64,000 nt of DNA from CAWJLS01 sp963843755. Lineage in GTDB: Bacteria > Acidobacteriota > Thermoanaerobaculia > Multivoradales > DATKCC01. The notes under the pieces were generated by a model. It saw only the letters and a list, made by a program, of their open reading frames with translations, ran no database searches and was not told the origin of the DNA. The position numbers and the translations under genes are program-made. Of this stretch, positions 16,009 to 28,764 are shown piece by piece. Position 1 is the first letter of the stretch, and every line of letters starts with the position of its first letter. The stretch is from positions 62,001-126,000 of the forward strand of contig CAWJLS010000009.1 of assembly GCA_963843755.1 (NCBI GenBank), given 5' to 3'.

Positions 16009-18045
16009 ATGCCCCGTTCCGCCTCTCTCTTCGAGCGCCTGCTGTTCCGGGCCAAGCTCGCCGACCACGCCTTTCTGGTGGCGATCGCCGCCGTCATCGG
16101 CGGGCTCGGCGGGCTCGGCGCCGTCGGCTTCCGCAAGCTCATCTCCCTCGCCCAGCGCGTGACCTGGGGCGACTGGTCGCCGAGCCTGGAGCTGATCCGT
16201 GCCCACTCCGGCTGGTGGATCCTCCTGGCGCCGGCGGTGGGCGGGCTGATCGTCGGCCCGATGGTCTACTTCTTCGCCCGCGAGGCCAAGGGGCACGGCG
16301 TGCCCGAGGTGATGGAGGCGGTGGCGCTCCGCGCCGGGGTGATCCGGCCGCGGCTGGTGGTGATCAAGAGCCTGGCGTCGGCGATCTCGATCGGCACCGG
16401 CGGCTCGGTCGGGCGCGAAGGTCCGATCGTCCAGATCGGCTCCGCCCTCGGCTCGACCATCGGCCAGTGGTTCCGGGTCTCAGGAAGGCGCCTGCGGACC
16501 CTGGTCGGCTGCGGCGCGGCGGCGGGCATCGCCGCCACGTTCAACGCACCGATCGCCGGGGCGCTGTTCGCGGTCGAGGTGATCCTGGCCGACTTCGCGG
16601 TGGCGCGCTTCTCCCCGATCGTCATCTCGTCGGTGATCGCCACCGTCGTCTCGCGCCATTTCCTCGGCAATCACCCCGCCTTCGAGGTCCCCACCTACCG
16701 GCTGGTCAGCCCGTGGGAGCTGCCGATCTACCTGATTCTCGGCCTGCTGGCGGCCCTGGTCAGCCTGGCGTTCATCTGGGGCCTCTACAAGACGGAGGAC
16801 CTGTTCGACGCCTCGAGAATCCCGGGGTGGCTGGCGGCGGCGGCCGGCGGGCTGCTGGTCGGCGCCATCGGGTTCGCCCACCCGGAGGTCCTGGGCGTCG
16901 GCTACGAGGCGATCACCGACATGCTCCAGGGGCGCCTGGCGGTCGAGCTGCTGGCCGCCCTGGTGGTACTCAAGCTGCTGGCGACCTGCCTGACCATCGG
17001 CTCCGGCGGCTCGGGCGGCATCCTGGCGCCGTCGCTCTTCCTCGGCGCTACGGTCGGCGGCATGATCGGCTTCGCGGCCCACGCGCTGCTGCCGGCGGCG
17101 ACCGCCTCCCCCGGCGCCTACGCCCTGGTCGGGATGGGCGCGGTCGTGGCGGGGACCACCCACGCCCCGCTCACCGCCATCCTGATCATCTTCGAGCTGA
17201 CCTCCGACTACAGCCTGATCGTGCCGCTGATGATGTGCTGCATCATCTCGACACTCCTGACCACCCGCCTCAAGCGCGGCTCGATCTACACCATGAAGCT
17301 GCTCCGGCGCGGCCTGGACCTCTCCCACGGCCAGGACGTCAACGTGCTCAAGGCGCTCAAGGTGGCCGACGTCATGGAGGAGCCGCCGCTCGTGGTCCCT
17401 GCCGACGCGCCCCTGGGGAAGGTGGTCGGCGAGCTGGCGATCAGCCCGCGGCCGGTGGTCTACGTCGTCGATCACGACCACCGCCTGCGCGGGTTCATCG
17501 CCACCGAGGACATGCGCGCGGCCCTGGAGCACGTCGAGGACGCGCCGTTCCTGCTGGCCGCCGACCTCGCCCGAGAGGATCTGAAGACGCTCAAGCCGGA
17601 CACCGGCCTGGACGCGGTGATGCGGATCTTCGCCGGCAAGAACCGGGAAGAGCTGCCGGTGATCGCGGACAACGGCAGCGGCCGACTGGTCGGCGTGGTC
17701 GGACGGCGCCACCTCCTCGACGCCTACCAGACCGAGCTGACGAAGCGCGACGTGGTCTCCGAGCTGGGCGGCAGCCTCGACCAGACCGCCACCGAGGTGA
17801 TCCACCTGGGCAAGGATTTCCGCATGGCGGAGATCGACGCACCCGGCGCGTTCACCGGCCGGACGATCCGCGACCTCGACGTCCGCGCCCGCTGGGGCGC
17901 CGAGATCCTGCTCGTCCGCCGCCCCTCTCCCCGCGACGACGACGAAGTCGAGATCGTGCCCGAGGCCGACACCACGGTCCACCGGGGCGATCGCCTGGTG
18001 GTGCTGGCCAAGACGCGCGACCTGGCCCGCCTGCGGGCGCTCTGA
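16009..18045 (+). CDS. CLC-family chloride channel/antiporter with CBS pair and RCK_C domain
   Basis: The 678-residue protein starts at ATG 16009; the frame is open further upstream but the CLC fold begins here. Residues about 20-425 are the CLC membrane core. It contains KGHGVPEV in place of the GSGIP selectivity motif, GREGPIVQIG with the gating glutamate, and GSGGSGGILAPSLFLGA. Two CBS domains follow at about 445-575, then a TrkA-C/RCK_C domain at about 585-675 (IDAPGAFTGRTIRDLDVRAR, then VHRGDRLVVLAK). The soluble domains would sense adenine nucleotides or cyclic dinucleotides. Whether it is a channel or a Cl-/H+ exchanger cannot be read here. It diverges from the TetR operon and ends 10 bp from the converging permease gene. 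Confidence 0.92.
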   Translation: MPRSASLFERLLFRAKLADHAFLVAIAAVIGGLGGLGAVGFRKLISLAQRVTWGDWSPSLELIRAHSGWWILLAPAVGGLIVGPMVYFFAREAKGHGVPEVMEAVALRAGVIRPRLVVIKSLASAISIGTGGSVGREGPIVQIGSALGSTIGQWFRVSGRRLRTLVGCGAAAGIAATFNAPIAGALFAVEVILADFAVARFSPIVISSVIATVVSRHFLGNHPAFEVPTYRLVSPWELPIYLILGLLAALVSLAFIWGLYKTEDLFDASRIPGWLAAAAGGLLVGAIGFAHPEVLGVGYEAITDMLQGRLAVELLAALVVLKLLATCLTIGSGGSGGILAPSLFLGATVGGMIGFAAHALLPAATASPGAYALVGMGAVVAGTTHAPLTAILIIFELTSDYSLIVPLMMCCIISTLLTTRLKRGSIYTMKLLRRGLDLSHGQDVNVLKALKVADVMEEPPLVVPADAPLGKVVGELAISPRPVVYVVDHDHRLRGFIATEDMRAALEHVEDAPFLLAADLAREDLKTLKPDTGLDAVMRIFAGKNREELPVIADNGSGRLVGVVGRRHLLDAYQTELTKRDVVSELGGSLDQTATEVIHLGKDFRMAEIDAPGAFTGRTIRDLDVRARWGAEILLVRRPSPRDDDEVEIVPEADTTVHRGDRLVVLAKTRDLARLRAL

Positions 18046-18055
18046 ACGCCGTCCT

Positions 18056-19300
18056 CTACCCCACGCCAGAGGTCGCCGCCCAGCTCACCAGGCCGCCGGC
18101 GACGATCACGATCATCAGGTAGACGACCGCCCGCTTGACGCCGAGGCGACGGCCCCCGCCCCGGCCCTGGTCACCGCCCTGGTCACCGTGCCCCTCCTGG
18201 GGCTTCAGGTGCTGGCGGACGTGCTGCCGGTGGAGCCACACCAGGGCCGCCGCGAGCACGACCATCGCCAGGTTGAGCCAGAAGGTGTAGTCGATGGCGA
18301 AGCGGCTCACCTCGTGGACCGCGCGCCGGCTCTCCGGCGTGATGTCGAGGGCCGCGAATGCCAGTTGGAGGGTCAGCGCCGTGATCTCGATGCTGACGAA
18401 CATCACCCCGGCGATGTAGAGCGCCACCCGCGGGCCGTAGTACTTGGCGTTGATCGCCACCAGAGGCGGCACCATCAGGTCGGAGTAGATGAACCCCATG
18501 ATGCCGGCGAACACCACGCCGTTGGCGTTGAGGACCGTGGCGAGCGGGATGTTGCCCATGGAGCCGATGAAGGTGGCCGCGGCGACGAACGGGGCGATCG
18601 CCGCGTTCTCGATCAGCACCAGCCAGTGGGGCACGGCGGGCCCGACGTCGATCAGGAAGATCTTGGCCCACAGGGAGGCCGGCACCAGGACCGCGACGAA
18701 GCCGGCGACGGTGAAGCCGATGACGATCTCCTCCCACACCATCTGCCAGTCCATGACGAACTTGTGCCCGACCAGGTGCCAGCCGTAGCGGCTGCGGATC
18801 CGCTCCTTCCAGTCGAAGTCCGCCTCCTCGGGCGGGGCGTCCTGCTCCACCTGGCGGCGCGCGGCCTCCATCCACTCGGTCGGATAGGTCCACCGGATCA
18901 GTACCGTGCTGATCAGCACCAGCAGCAGGCCGCCGACGATCTCCGCGGCCAGGAACTGCCAGCCGAGGAAGATCAGGATCAACACGCCCAGCTCGATCAC
19001 CAGGTTGGTGGAGGCGAACATGAAGGCGACCGCGGCGACGAAATGGGCGCCCTTCAGGACCAGCGAGCGAGCGGTCGCCAGGGCGGCGAACGAGCACGAG
19101 GACGAGGCCGCGCCGAACACCGTGGCGAGCGACACGCTCTTGGCGTCCGCTCCCCCCATCTGCCGGGTCAGCCGCGCCTTCGGGACGAACGCCTGGATCA
19201 TCCCGGAGACCGCGTAGCCGAAGACGAACGCCCAGCCCGCCTTCCAGAAAAATCCCACCGCCGTCTTCGCCGCCTCACCCCATGTCGCCAGGAAGTCCAT
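18056..19300 (-). CDS. PF03773-type permease (ArsP-like)
   Basis: The start is placed at ATG 19300, before MDFLATWGEAAKTAVGFFWK, which has AGAGGA about 9 nt upstream; the frame extends about 29 codons further. The 414-residue product has eight to ten membrane segments and the SSSCSFAALATARSLVLKGA motif typical of the ArsP_1/DUF318 permease family. Characterised members export organoarsenicals or metals. A His/Gly/Gln-rich cytoplasmic loop (EGHGDQGGDQGRGGG, 9-bp repeats) precedes the last helix and might bind metal. The substrate is not determined. No ArsR-type regulator is adjacent. Confidence 0.8.
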   Translation of the reverse strand: MDFLATWGEAAKTAVGFFWKAGWAFVFGYAVSGMIQAFVPKARLTRQMGGADAKSVSLATVFGAASSSCSFAALATARSLVLKGAHFVAAVAFMFASTNLVIELGVLILIFLGWQFLAAEIVGGLLLVLISTVLIRWTYPTEWMEAARRQVEQDAPPEEADFDWKERIRSRYGWHLVGHKFVMDWQMVWEEIVIGFTVAGFVAVLVPASLWAKIFLIDVGPAVPHWLVLIENAAIAPFVAAATFIGSMGNIPLATVLNANGVVFAGIMGFIYSDLMVPPLVAINAKYYGPRVALYIAGVMFVSIEITALTLQLAFAALDITPESRRAVHEVSRFAIDYTFWLNLAMVVLAAALVWLHRQHVRQHLKPQEGHGDQGGDQGRGGGRRLGVKRAVVYLMIVIVAGGLVSWAATSGVG

Positions 19301-19499
19301 GGACACCTGTCCTCTCTCGTCCCTTCTTCGTCGGAATCCCGGCTCGACCCAACCGCGCAGAGCACACGGCCGATGCCCTCTGACCAAGCAGGACCCGTGC
19401 CGGAGGGCTGGATCGACTTGAGCGCGCCCTCAGAGAAAGGGGTACCCGGCGGCTACGACGAGAAAGGGCTCCTACGCAGGTCCAGGTCGGCCGGGACTG

Positions 19500-20099
19500 C
19501 TACCCCTCGGTCGAGCTGTCCTGGAAGTGACGGTCGATCAGGTCATCGAACTTGGAAAGAAGCCGGGCCAGGCTCTCATTTCGCCTGGACGCCAGGCCGA
19601 AGTCGAGGAGATTCGTGAGCCTGGGCTGCCAGGAGGGCTTGACGTACTTGCTGGGATGCAGCGCCTCCTTGAGCAGCCCGACTGCATCCCGCTCGGAGGT
19701 ATAGGTCAACCCGTCCACTTCCAGGCTCTCCGCCGATGCTACGAGCCAGTCCTCGTACTTCGCGTCCGCCAGACAGACGACGACCTCCTTCCCAGCTGCA
19801 GCATTCCGACTCCGGTGGAACACGTCGGGACCGAGCTCGCACACCGGATCGCCCTCGCCGTCCAGGAGGACAAGCACACACCGACAGCCGGGACGGACAG
19901 CAGCGACGGCAACCTTCCCCTCGATGCCTTTCGGCTTGAGGGCATTCGGCCGTCCGTTGCATGGGACCGGTTTGCCGATCAGGTCAGCGTAGATCTGGCG
20001 CTCGATGAGGCGTCTCCGAAGCAGTAGAGGAACCGCCTGGATCTCACCGCGCCCTTCGACCACCAGGCCGAGATGGGGTGCGTTCACCGGTGGAGTCAT
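19500..20099 (-). CDS. DUF4276-like TOPRIM-fold protein, partner of the AAA ATPase
   Basis: The start at 20099 overlaps the stop of the ATPase gene as ATGA, giving 199 residues. The N-terminal strand-loop VVEGRGE (14-19) supplies the TOPRIM acidic Glu. LVLLDGEGD (76-84) matches the DxD-type metal site, and KYEDWL (114-119) is a third conserved acidic position. This is the pattern of DUF4276, a TOPRIM-like family usually coded next to ABC-type AAA ATPases, comparable to the OLD nucleases and the AriB-type partners of anti-phage systems. Predicted role: a metal-dependent nuclease or RNase effector controlled by the ATPase. Base composition is clearly less GC-rich than the flanking genes. It is the last gene of the three-gene block. 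Confidence 0.78.
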   Translation of the reverse strand: MTPPVNAPHLGLVVEGRGEIQAVPLLLRRRLIERQIYADLIGKPVPCNGRPNALKPKGIEGKVAVAAVRPGCRCVLVLLDGEGDPVCELGPDVFHRSRNAAAGKEVVVCLADAKYEDWLVASAESLEVDGLTYTSERDAVGLLKEALHPSKYVKPSWQPRLTNLLDFGLASRRNESLARLLSKFDDLIDRHFQDSSTEG

Positions 20100-21226
20100 G
20101 CGACGGCCGGATCGAGTGCGTCGGAACGAAGGAGCTCGCCTGGAGTGATGAGGCCTTCCCGCACCGGGATCCGTGTGTGTTCGGCCACCGGCGCGATGTG
20201 CGAAGCGCCGGCCTCCGTCCAAACCACGCGTAGCTCGTCCAGGTCGAGAGCGTCGACCATGTCGGCGCTGTGTGTGGTGACGAGAATCTGCGTATCCGCC
20301 GAGTGCTCACGCAGGATGTCCACCAGCGTCCTCAACGCCCCCAGGTGGATGGCGCGCTCCGGCTCCTCGATCACCACGAGCGCCGGTGCCTCCTTCTGGA
20401 ACAGCGACGTCAGAATGCCGAATGCCCGGAGGGTACCGTCCGACATCTGCTTGGCGCTGAACTCACGCGTCTTGCCGCTGACACGCTGGTAGAAAGCAAG
20501 AGTGAGCTTGTCCGCGACGTGCCGCGGCTCGATCCGGTCGATGTCCGGCACGATCGCCGCGAGCTCGCTCACCAGCTCTCGGCGACGCGGTCCATCGAGC
20601 GTCTCGAAGAAGCTGGCCGTGTTGGAGCCATCCGGTTCGAAGTCGTTTCCAGGACTCGGCTCCTGGAGGTCTCCGAGACGAGAGGGCTCGATCTCCACGG
20701 TTTGGAGGGTTCGAAGGAGATTCCAGAGATCCTCGGTACCCAACGAAACCACCGGTAAAGCGCTCTGGCCGGGTGGAATCGCCGGGAACAGAGGCGTCAA
20801 CGTCCCACCGTTCTGAAGCTCGAGCGAGGCCTTGACGGTCCCGCGTTCATGGAAAAAGCTGGAACGACGATCGCGAGAGAAGATCTCCCCCTTCTCCAGC
20901 TTCACCTCGTATCGCTTGCCCTTCTTGGCTCCGAGGTGCAGCTCGTAGGTCGAGACCGGAAGCTCCGGAGCCACCTGAAACCGGAGAATGAGCGACGGAT
21001 CGTAGGGCCGCCCCTCACTTCGGTGCCGGAGCTGGTCGAACCCCCCTCGACGGGCGATCGCAGTCTGCAGCCCGAACGTCGGAATCTCCCGCAACAGCCG
21101 CACCGCCGTCACGGCGTTCGACTTGCCTGCCGCATTGGGTCCTACGAGCGCTGTCAGGTTCCCGAGATCAAGGGACGCCTCCCGATAGCTCAGGAAGTTC
21201 CGCAGAACCAGCTCCGTCACCTTCAT
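20096..21226 (-). CDS. ABC-type AAA ATPase (AAA_21/OLD-like) of a defence module
   Basis: The 376-residue protein is a compact SMC/ABC-like ATPase. It has Walker A GPNAAGKS at 29-36, signature-like MSDGT at 261-265, Walker B LVVIEEPE at 283-290 and H-switch TTHS at 317-320. An insertion of about 190 residues replaces the long coiled coil of true SMC proteins. Such ATPases pair with TOPRIM proteins in OLD, Gabija and PARIS-type anti-phage systems. Here the partner gene overlaps by 4 bp, showing translational coupling. The SIR2-like gene ends 164 bp upstream on the same strand. Low GC and neighbours point to horizontal acquisition. Confidence 0.85.
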   Translation of the reverse strand: MKVTELVLRNFLSYREASLDLGNLTALVGPNAAGKSNAVTAVRLLREIPTFGLQTAIARRGGFDQLRHRSEGRPYDPSLILRFQVAPELPVSTYELHLGAKKGKRYEVKLEKGEIFSRDRRSSFFHERGTVKASLELQNGGTLTPLFPAIPPGQSALPVVSLGTEDLWNLLRTLQTVEIEPSRLGDLQEPSPGNDFEPDGSNTASFFETLDGPRRRELVSELAAIVPDIDRIEPRHVADKLTLAFYQRVSGKTREFSAKQMSDGTLRAFGILTSLFQKEAPALVVIEEPERAIHLGALRTLVDILREHSADTQILVTTHSADMVDALDLDELRVVWTEAGASHIAPVAEHTRIPVREGLITPGELLRSDALDPAVA

Positions 21227-21390
21227 GGCGCTGTATCTGGGGAGACCGACTGCTTTACCAAGATTGTCACCCGTCGATCCTACCAGCGTGACTCGACCTG
21301 GGGCGGGATGCTGCCGAGAGAGCCTTCGCCCGCCACTCCGACGAGGACTCCGAGGCGAGGGGGACCTCTTTTCGTACCTCCCCGGACAGC

Positions 21391-22797
21391 CTATTCGCTG
21401 CCAATCGGATCGAGCAGGCGGACGAGCTTCGAGTAGTCGTTCTCCTCGGCGTATCGGCGCAGCTTGCGAATCGTCGTCCTCGGCAACGCGCGCTTTCTCT
21501 TGTGCCAGACTTTTTGGGCCTTCCAGGCATCGCCCGGCAACTCGGTCTTCGGATCTTCGCCGATGTACCAGGAGAGGTTTCCGAGCTTTCCCGCGACGGC
21601 GTTGAAGAGCGCCGGGTGGACATCCTGTTCAGCCCAGTGCTCAAAGATGTTGAGCGTCGCTTCCAGGATGAGATGGATCGTCCCAAAGTCGGCCCAGGAC
21701 CAGGAATCCTCGGGTTCCAAAATCTCGTCGAGGAGCTCGAGGGGCTTCCGGCTCCCGTGGCGTGCACTGTACTCGACGAGAGCAGCCAAGTACTTCTCCC
21801 GGGTCGCTCGACTGGCGAGAAACTGCTTGCGGGATTTTGGAGACTCGAGCTCCTTCACCAGCGCGCGGACTTGGGCGTCATCGCGCTCCAGAGCGTCCCG
21901 CGCGTCGACAATCTCGCGGAGGAACGTGGTGAGGCCGTCAATCGGGACGATCAGCTCGTCATGATCGCCCCAGTAGGGCTCTTGCTCCCCTCCGTCTGGG
22001 TCCCACAACGTCTGGATGACCGAGCCGACCGAGGACCCTCCGGCAGTACCGCCGTTCGAGGAGTAGGAGCGCGCCCACTCGATGGCCGTCAGTACGTTGA
22101 CGTCTCCGAGGCCGTAGCCGAGGAGCAAGGTGGTCGACTCCGAGAAGAGCAAGGACAGCTTGATCTGGCGGTACTCGCCCATGCGGAACGTCTCGACGTA
22201 GTCCTGTTCCGTGATGACGATGCTCGCCGGCGCGAGCCGGTGGCCATGGAGGTGATAGACGGGTGTGACGCGGGCGTTCGCCGGAATGACCTGCCGCGGG
22301 AGGAGAACGTCGGAATCCGGTAGGAGCTCCTCGATCAACAGGTCGAAGTTCGTGGTGACGATCCATGCTGGTCCGATCCCTTTGAGCGCCTCTCCGAGAT
22401 CGTCTGAGAGCTCCGGGTTCTGATGGAACGCGGTCAGCCGGGCGATCTTCTCCTTGATCCGGGACGTCGCTTCGTCGAGAGCCGTTCGACGGTTTCCCGT
22501 TGGCGCATCCTTGCCTGTGTCTTCGAGAATTTTCTCGCGCAAGACTCTGGCCATCTCGGACGCCATCCGAGGATAGGACATCCCCTGGGAGTCGGCGGGC
22601 GGAAACTCCAGATCGAGCTCCGCAGCGGCGCACTCCAGCAACTCGCCCCAGCTCAAGGCGGGCTTTGGGCTGTCTTCCGTGGCGGCGATGGAGAACCCGG
22701 TCCCAATGAGGAGCCCTAGCCCTCCGGTGAGACTGGCACGGCCGAGCCGTTTCAGGACCTCATCTCTGGACGGAGGGGCGAGGTCGTACGGAGACAT
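21391..22797 (-). CDS. SIR2-like (SIR2_2) domain protein, likely NAD-depleting defence effector
   Basis: The 468-residue protein has the Rossmann motifs of defence SIR2 domains: LLIGTGFS (29-36), TTNFD (148-152), YHLHGH (181-186, with the catalytic-type His), TEQDY (196-200) and GYGLGD (227-232). About 200 C-terminal residues are helical and unassigned and could be the sensor. Homologous SIR2 domains in Thoeris, DSR and SIR2-pAgo systems hydrolyse NAD+ during infection and cause abortive growth arrest. That activity is inferred here from the motifs. No strong ribosome site precedes the ATG. It is upstream of, and co-directional with, the ATPase-TOPRIM pair, and its composition is also lower in GC. 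Confidence 0.85.
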   Translation of the reverse strand: MSPYDLAPPSRDEVLKRLGRASLTGGLGLLIGTGFSIAATEDSPKPALSWGELLECAAAELDLEFPPADSQGMSYPRMASEMARVLREKILEDTGKDAPTGNRRTALDEATSRIKEKIARLTAFHQNPELSDDLGEALKGIGPAWIVTTNFDLLIEELLPDSDVLLPRQVIPANARVTPVYHLHGHRLAPASIVITEQDYVETFRMGEYRQIKLSLLFSESTTLLLGYGLGDVNVLTAIEWARSYSSNGGTAGGSSVGSVIQTLWDPDGGEQEPYWGDHDELIVPIDGLTTFLREIVDARDALERDDAQVRALVKELESPKSRKQFLASRATREKYLAALVEYSARHGSRKPLELLDEILEPEDSWSWADFGTIHLILEATLNIFEHWAEQDVHPALFNAVAGKLGNLSWYIGEDPKTELPGDAWKAQKVWHKRKRALPRTTIRKLRRYAEENDYSKLVRLLDPIGSE

Positions 22798-23033
22798 CGA
22801 ATGACTTCAGACGGGTTCGAATAGCAGGGGAAATCAGGGCACAGGGGACCAGCGATTGCCGGTAGCCATCGATGGTACTCGAAAACGAAGGCACTTAGAA
22901 GCTCGACGAGCCTTCTCTGTCGAGCCACTCCGCTCGCCCCACGCCACCGGCGCTCGAGATCGCGCTGAAGCCTCTCTGATTCTGCGCCCTCACTGACCCC
23001 CTACCGCACGCCGACCTGCCCCGTACCTGACCC

Positions 23034-24719
<1,686 letters not shown>

Positions 24720-24744
24720 GGGGTGTCGCTCTCCTCGATGAAGA

Positions 24745-24772
24745 GAACGGCCGGGGCGAGCCCCGGCCGTTC
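24745..24772 (-). terminator. Hairpin terminator downstream of katG
   Basis: GAACGGCCGGGGC and GCCCCGGCCGTTC form a 13-bp perfect inverted repeat with a 2-nt centre, followed on the minus strand by a pyrimidine-rich TTCTCTTC run. It lies between the katG stop and the ettA start. Confidence 0.7.
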
Positions 24773-24849
24773 GATGTGTTGCCCCGTGCCTGCGTCCTGG
24801 ACGGACGCGGCCCGGCCGATCCTCGCCGATCAGGCCCGATCGGGCCCGA

Positions 24850-27048
<2,199 letters not shown>

Positions 27049-27477
27049 CGATTCTCCGATCGTGATCCTAGAATTACAGAAGACGTGCAACGAACTTCAC
27101 CGAGCTGAAATCAGGGGAGGTGCGGGACAGCGGTCGCGATGCGGCAGAGTGGACGCGTCGCGGCCACGCCCCTCAACGTATCACTTTTCGGCGCCTTGTG
27201 GGGAGGCCGCCGGGCGGGTCGGGCCGGAGGACTCGGGGAGGGGGGGTGCCGACCGCGGCCGGCGAGCACGCGCTCGCCGGCAACCGGGGCTGTCGCGCGA
27301 GGCGATCAGAGTCCCGACGGAGGACGGGGCCGGTCTTGGGTCAACTCAACGGGAGTGCTTGGAACGTGGAGCGGCGACGGGGAAGGGGGAAAGCGGCAGC
27401 GACGCGGTGGAGCGAGACCCTCCTCGCGTGGACGAGCCTCGGCTCGCAGGCCGCCGCGTCGCTCCCCCCTTCACGGC
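27049..27477. other. 429-bp intergenic region upstream of katG
   Basis: No gene is supported here; the open frames present are compositional. It must contain the katG promoter; on the minus strand the best element is an isolated -10-like TGTAAT near 27075. A perfect 10-bp-stem, 4-nt-loop hairpin (27258-27281, GCCGGCGAGC arms) and a wider 10-bp inverted repeat (27398-27407 with 27454-27463) are present. The latter is just downstream of the small peptide gene and could serve in termination. Confidence 0.5.
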
Positions 27478-27750
27478 TCACTGAGCGGCCTGGAGGGCCA
27501 CCGAGTCCAAGTAGCAGGTACCGACCGTATCGTCCGGGTTGTTGCAGAAGCAGTAGGTCCCGCAGTCGAGCGAGTCGTTGCACCGCAGCCCGACACAGGC
27601 GTGCACCGGGGTGATGTCGCCGACGCCGGTCGTCGCCTGGGACGACGAGGACGCGGGGGCCGCGGTCAACTGGAACGCCGAGAGCAGCAGCACGAAGGTG
27701 ACGGCGACGAGAACGGGAAGGGTGGCTCGAGACAACTGTTGACGCTTCAT
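27478..27750 (-). CDS. Small secreted six-cysteine peptide
   Basis: The 90-residue product has a clear signal peptide (LPVLVAVTFVLLLSAFQLTA). The mature part of about 60 residues has six cysteines in a compact array (C52, C57, C63, C67, C69, C79; CVGLRC, DCGTYCFCNNPDD). The pattern suggests a disulfide-stabilised, knottin-like mini-protein. A strong ribosome site (AAAGGAGATCCC-ATG) supports translation. It lies 17 bp behind the redoxin gene on the same strand, so the two are probably co-transcribed from the promoter at 28570. No family is recognised and the function is unknown; a secreted peptide whose folding or modification depends on the redoxin is possible. Confidence 0.75.
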   Translation of the reverse strand: MKRQQLSRATLPVLVAVTFVLLLSAFQLTAAPASSSSQATTGVGDITPVHACVGLRCNDSLDCGTYCFCNNPDDTVGTCYLDSVALQAAQ

Positions 27751-27767
27751 GGGATCTCCTTTGCGTG

Positions 27768-28481
27768 TCAGGGTCGTTGCACAGAGACAGGCCCCGTCCT
27801 CTCGTCAAGGCCTGAGTCAGAAATCGGAAGGTCACCGACCAGGAGCTCGGTCGTCGAGGTGGCGGACGTCAGGTCGACCCCCAGCGCGGTCTCGATCCCG
27901 ACCACGTCCTGGAGGCCGAGAGCTCCGAGCCAGATGTGCTCGACCTCGCCTCGGGGGTTGACCAGCACCGTCTGGGGGGTCAGGTCGAGCTTGTACGCCA
28001 GGAAGTCTCGGGGATCGGGCTCCGACAGGATCTCGATCGACCCCAGGCCGTGCTTCTCGACGTACGGTCCGAGGCCCTGGGGCAGGGTCGAAACCCCGAT
28101 CATGCGGAATCTGGCCGGGTCGAGCACCGCGGCGAGCTGCTTCCAGATCTTCAGGTTCCGGAGAGACCAACTGCACTGAGGCGAGAAGACCGCGAAGACG
28201 GTCGAACGACCGCCCTCGAAGCCGACTGTCGTGGGCGTACCGTCCCGAGAAAAGGCGTGGAGCGCCGGCAGGACATCCCCCTCTTGCAGGTAGAGCCGCC
28301 TCTGCCCCGAGACGGTCGGCTTTCCGAGCTCCTTCTTGAGGTTACGGTTCTGGACGACCAGCAGGAGGTCCGAGACCGCCAGGAGCCCGACCAGAACGAT
28401 CAGGACTCCGACCGTCCAGGACGTCGTGCGTCGCGCACGACCCGGTGAAGCCAAGGTCTCAGCTCCGGTGCCGAAGCTCAT
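27768..28481 (-). CDS. Membrane-anchored thioredoxin-fold (redoxin) protein with single-Cys CxxS site
   Basis: The start at 28481 is set by GGGGAGG 5-6 nt upstream, giving 237 residues. A single membrane helix spans residues 22-45, with the rest predicted in the periplasm. The domain at about 65-210 is AhpC/TSA or MauD-like: VFAVFSPQCSWSLRNLKIW carries Cys103 and Ser106 instead of the usual CxxC. It ends with the cis-Pro segment LTPQTVLVNPRGEVEHIWLG. The missing second cysteine argues for an isomerase or peroxiredoxin-like mechanism rather than a classical thioredoxin. It is followed directly by the gene of a cysteine-rich secreted peptide, which may be its substrate. Confidence 0.75.
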   Translation of the reverse strand: MSFGTGAETLASPGRARRTTSWTVGVLIVLVGLLAVSDLLLVVQNRNLKKELGKPTVSGQRRLYLQEGDVLPALHAFSRDGTPTTVGFEGGRSTVFAVFSPQCSWSLRNLKIWKQLAAVLDPARFRMIGVSTLPQGLGPYVEKHGLGSIEILSEPDPRDFLAYKLDLTPQTVLVNPRGEVEHIWLGALGLQDVVGIETALGVDLTSATSTTELLVGDLPISDSGLDERTGPVSVQRP

Positions 28482-28569
28482 CCACACCTCCCCGCCTCGG
28501 CGGGCGTCGCACAGGACGAGGCGCCTCGCCATTCACATCGTTCACATCGTTGATCAGGAAACTACGAAG

Positions 28570-28599
28570 AGTATGCAGCACGAAGATGCACAGAGTCAA
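28570..28599 (-). promoter_or_regulatory. Sigma70 promoter of the redoxin-peptide pair
   Basis: On the minus strand TTGACT, 18 nt, CATACT lies about 90 bp upstream of the redoxin start at 28481. Matches are 5 of 6 and 4 of 6 to consensus. Confidence 0.55.
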
Positions 28600-28723
28600 G
28601 CCAGCGGTCGGCTCGTGTCAGGGGAAGGAGGCCCGATGAGCGATCCGGGCACTCCCGGGCCTGGCCCCGAAGTCCGCCCGCAGACTCCCAGGGTCCGGCT
28701 CCAGGGTCCGGCTCCAAACATCA

Positions 28724-28764
28724 CGGGCCGAGCCCGGGTTCCTCGACACCCGGTGCTCGGCCCG
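28724..28764 (-). terminator. Long hairpin terminator at the end of the cus-like operon
   Basis: CGGGCCGAGCCCGGGT pairs with ACCCGGTGCTCGGCCCG, 16 bp with one bulged T and a 9-nt loop. It lies 25 bp past the stop of the Cys/Met-rich gene. Confidence 0.7.

Noticed and set aside
22813..22822. GGGTTCGAAT resembling a tRNA T-loop near the SIR2 start
   Set aside because: No acceptor stem, anticodon arm or D arm can be folded around it; it might be a remnant of an integration site but nothing else supports this.
27139..28179. 346-codon plus-strand frame across the katG-redoxin interval
   Set aside because: It overlaps the antisense of two supported minus-strand genes and an intergenic region and shows no protein family features.
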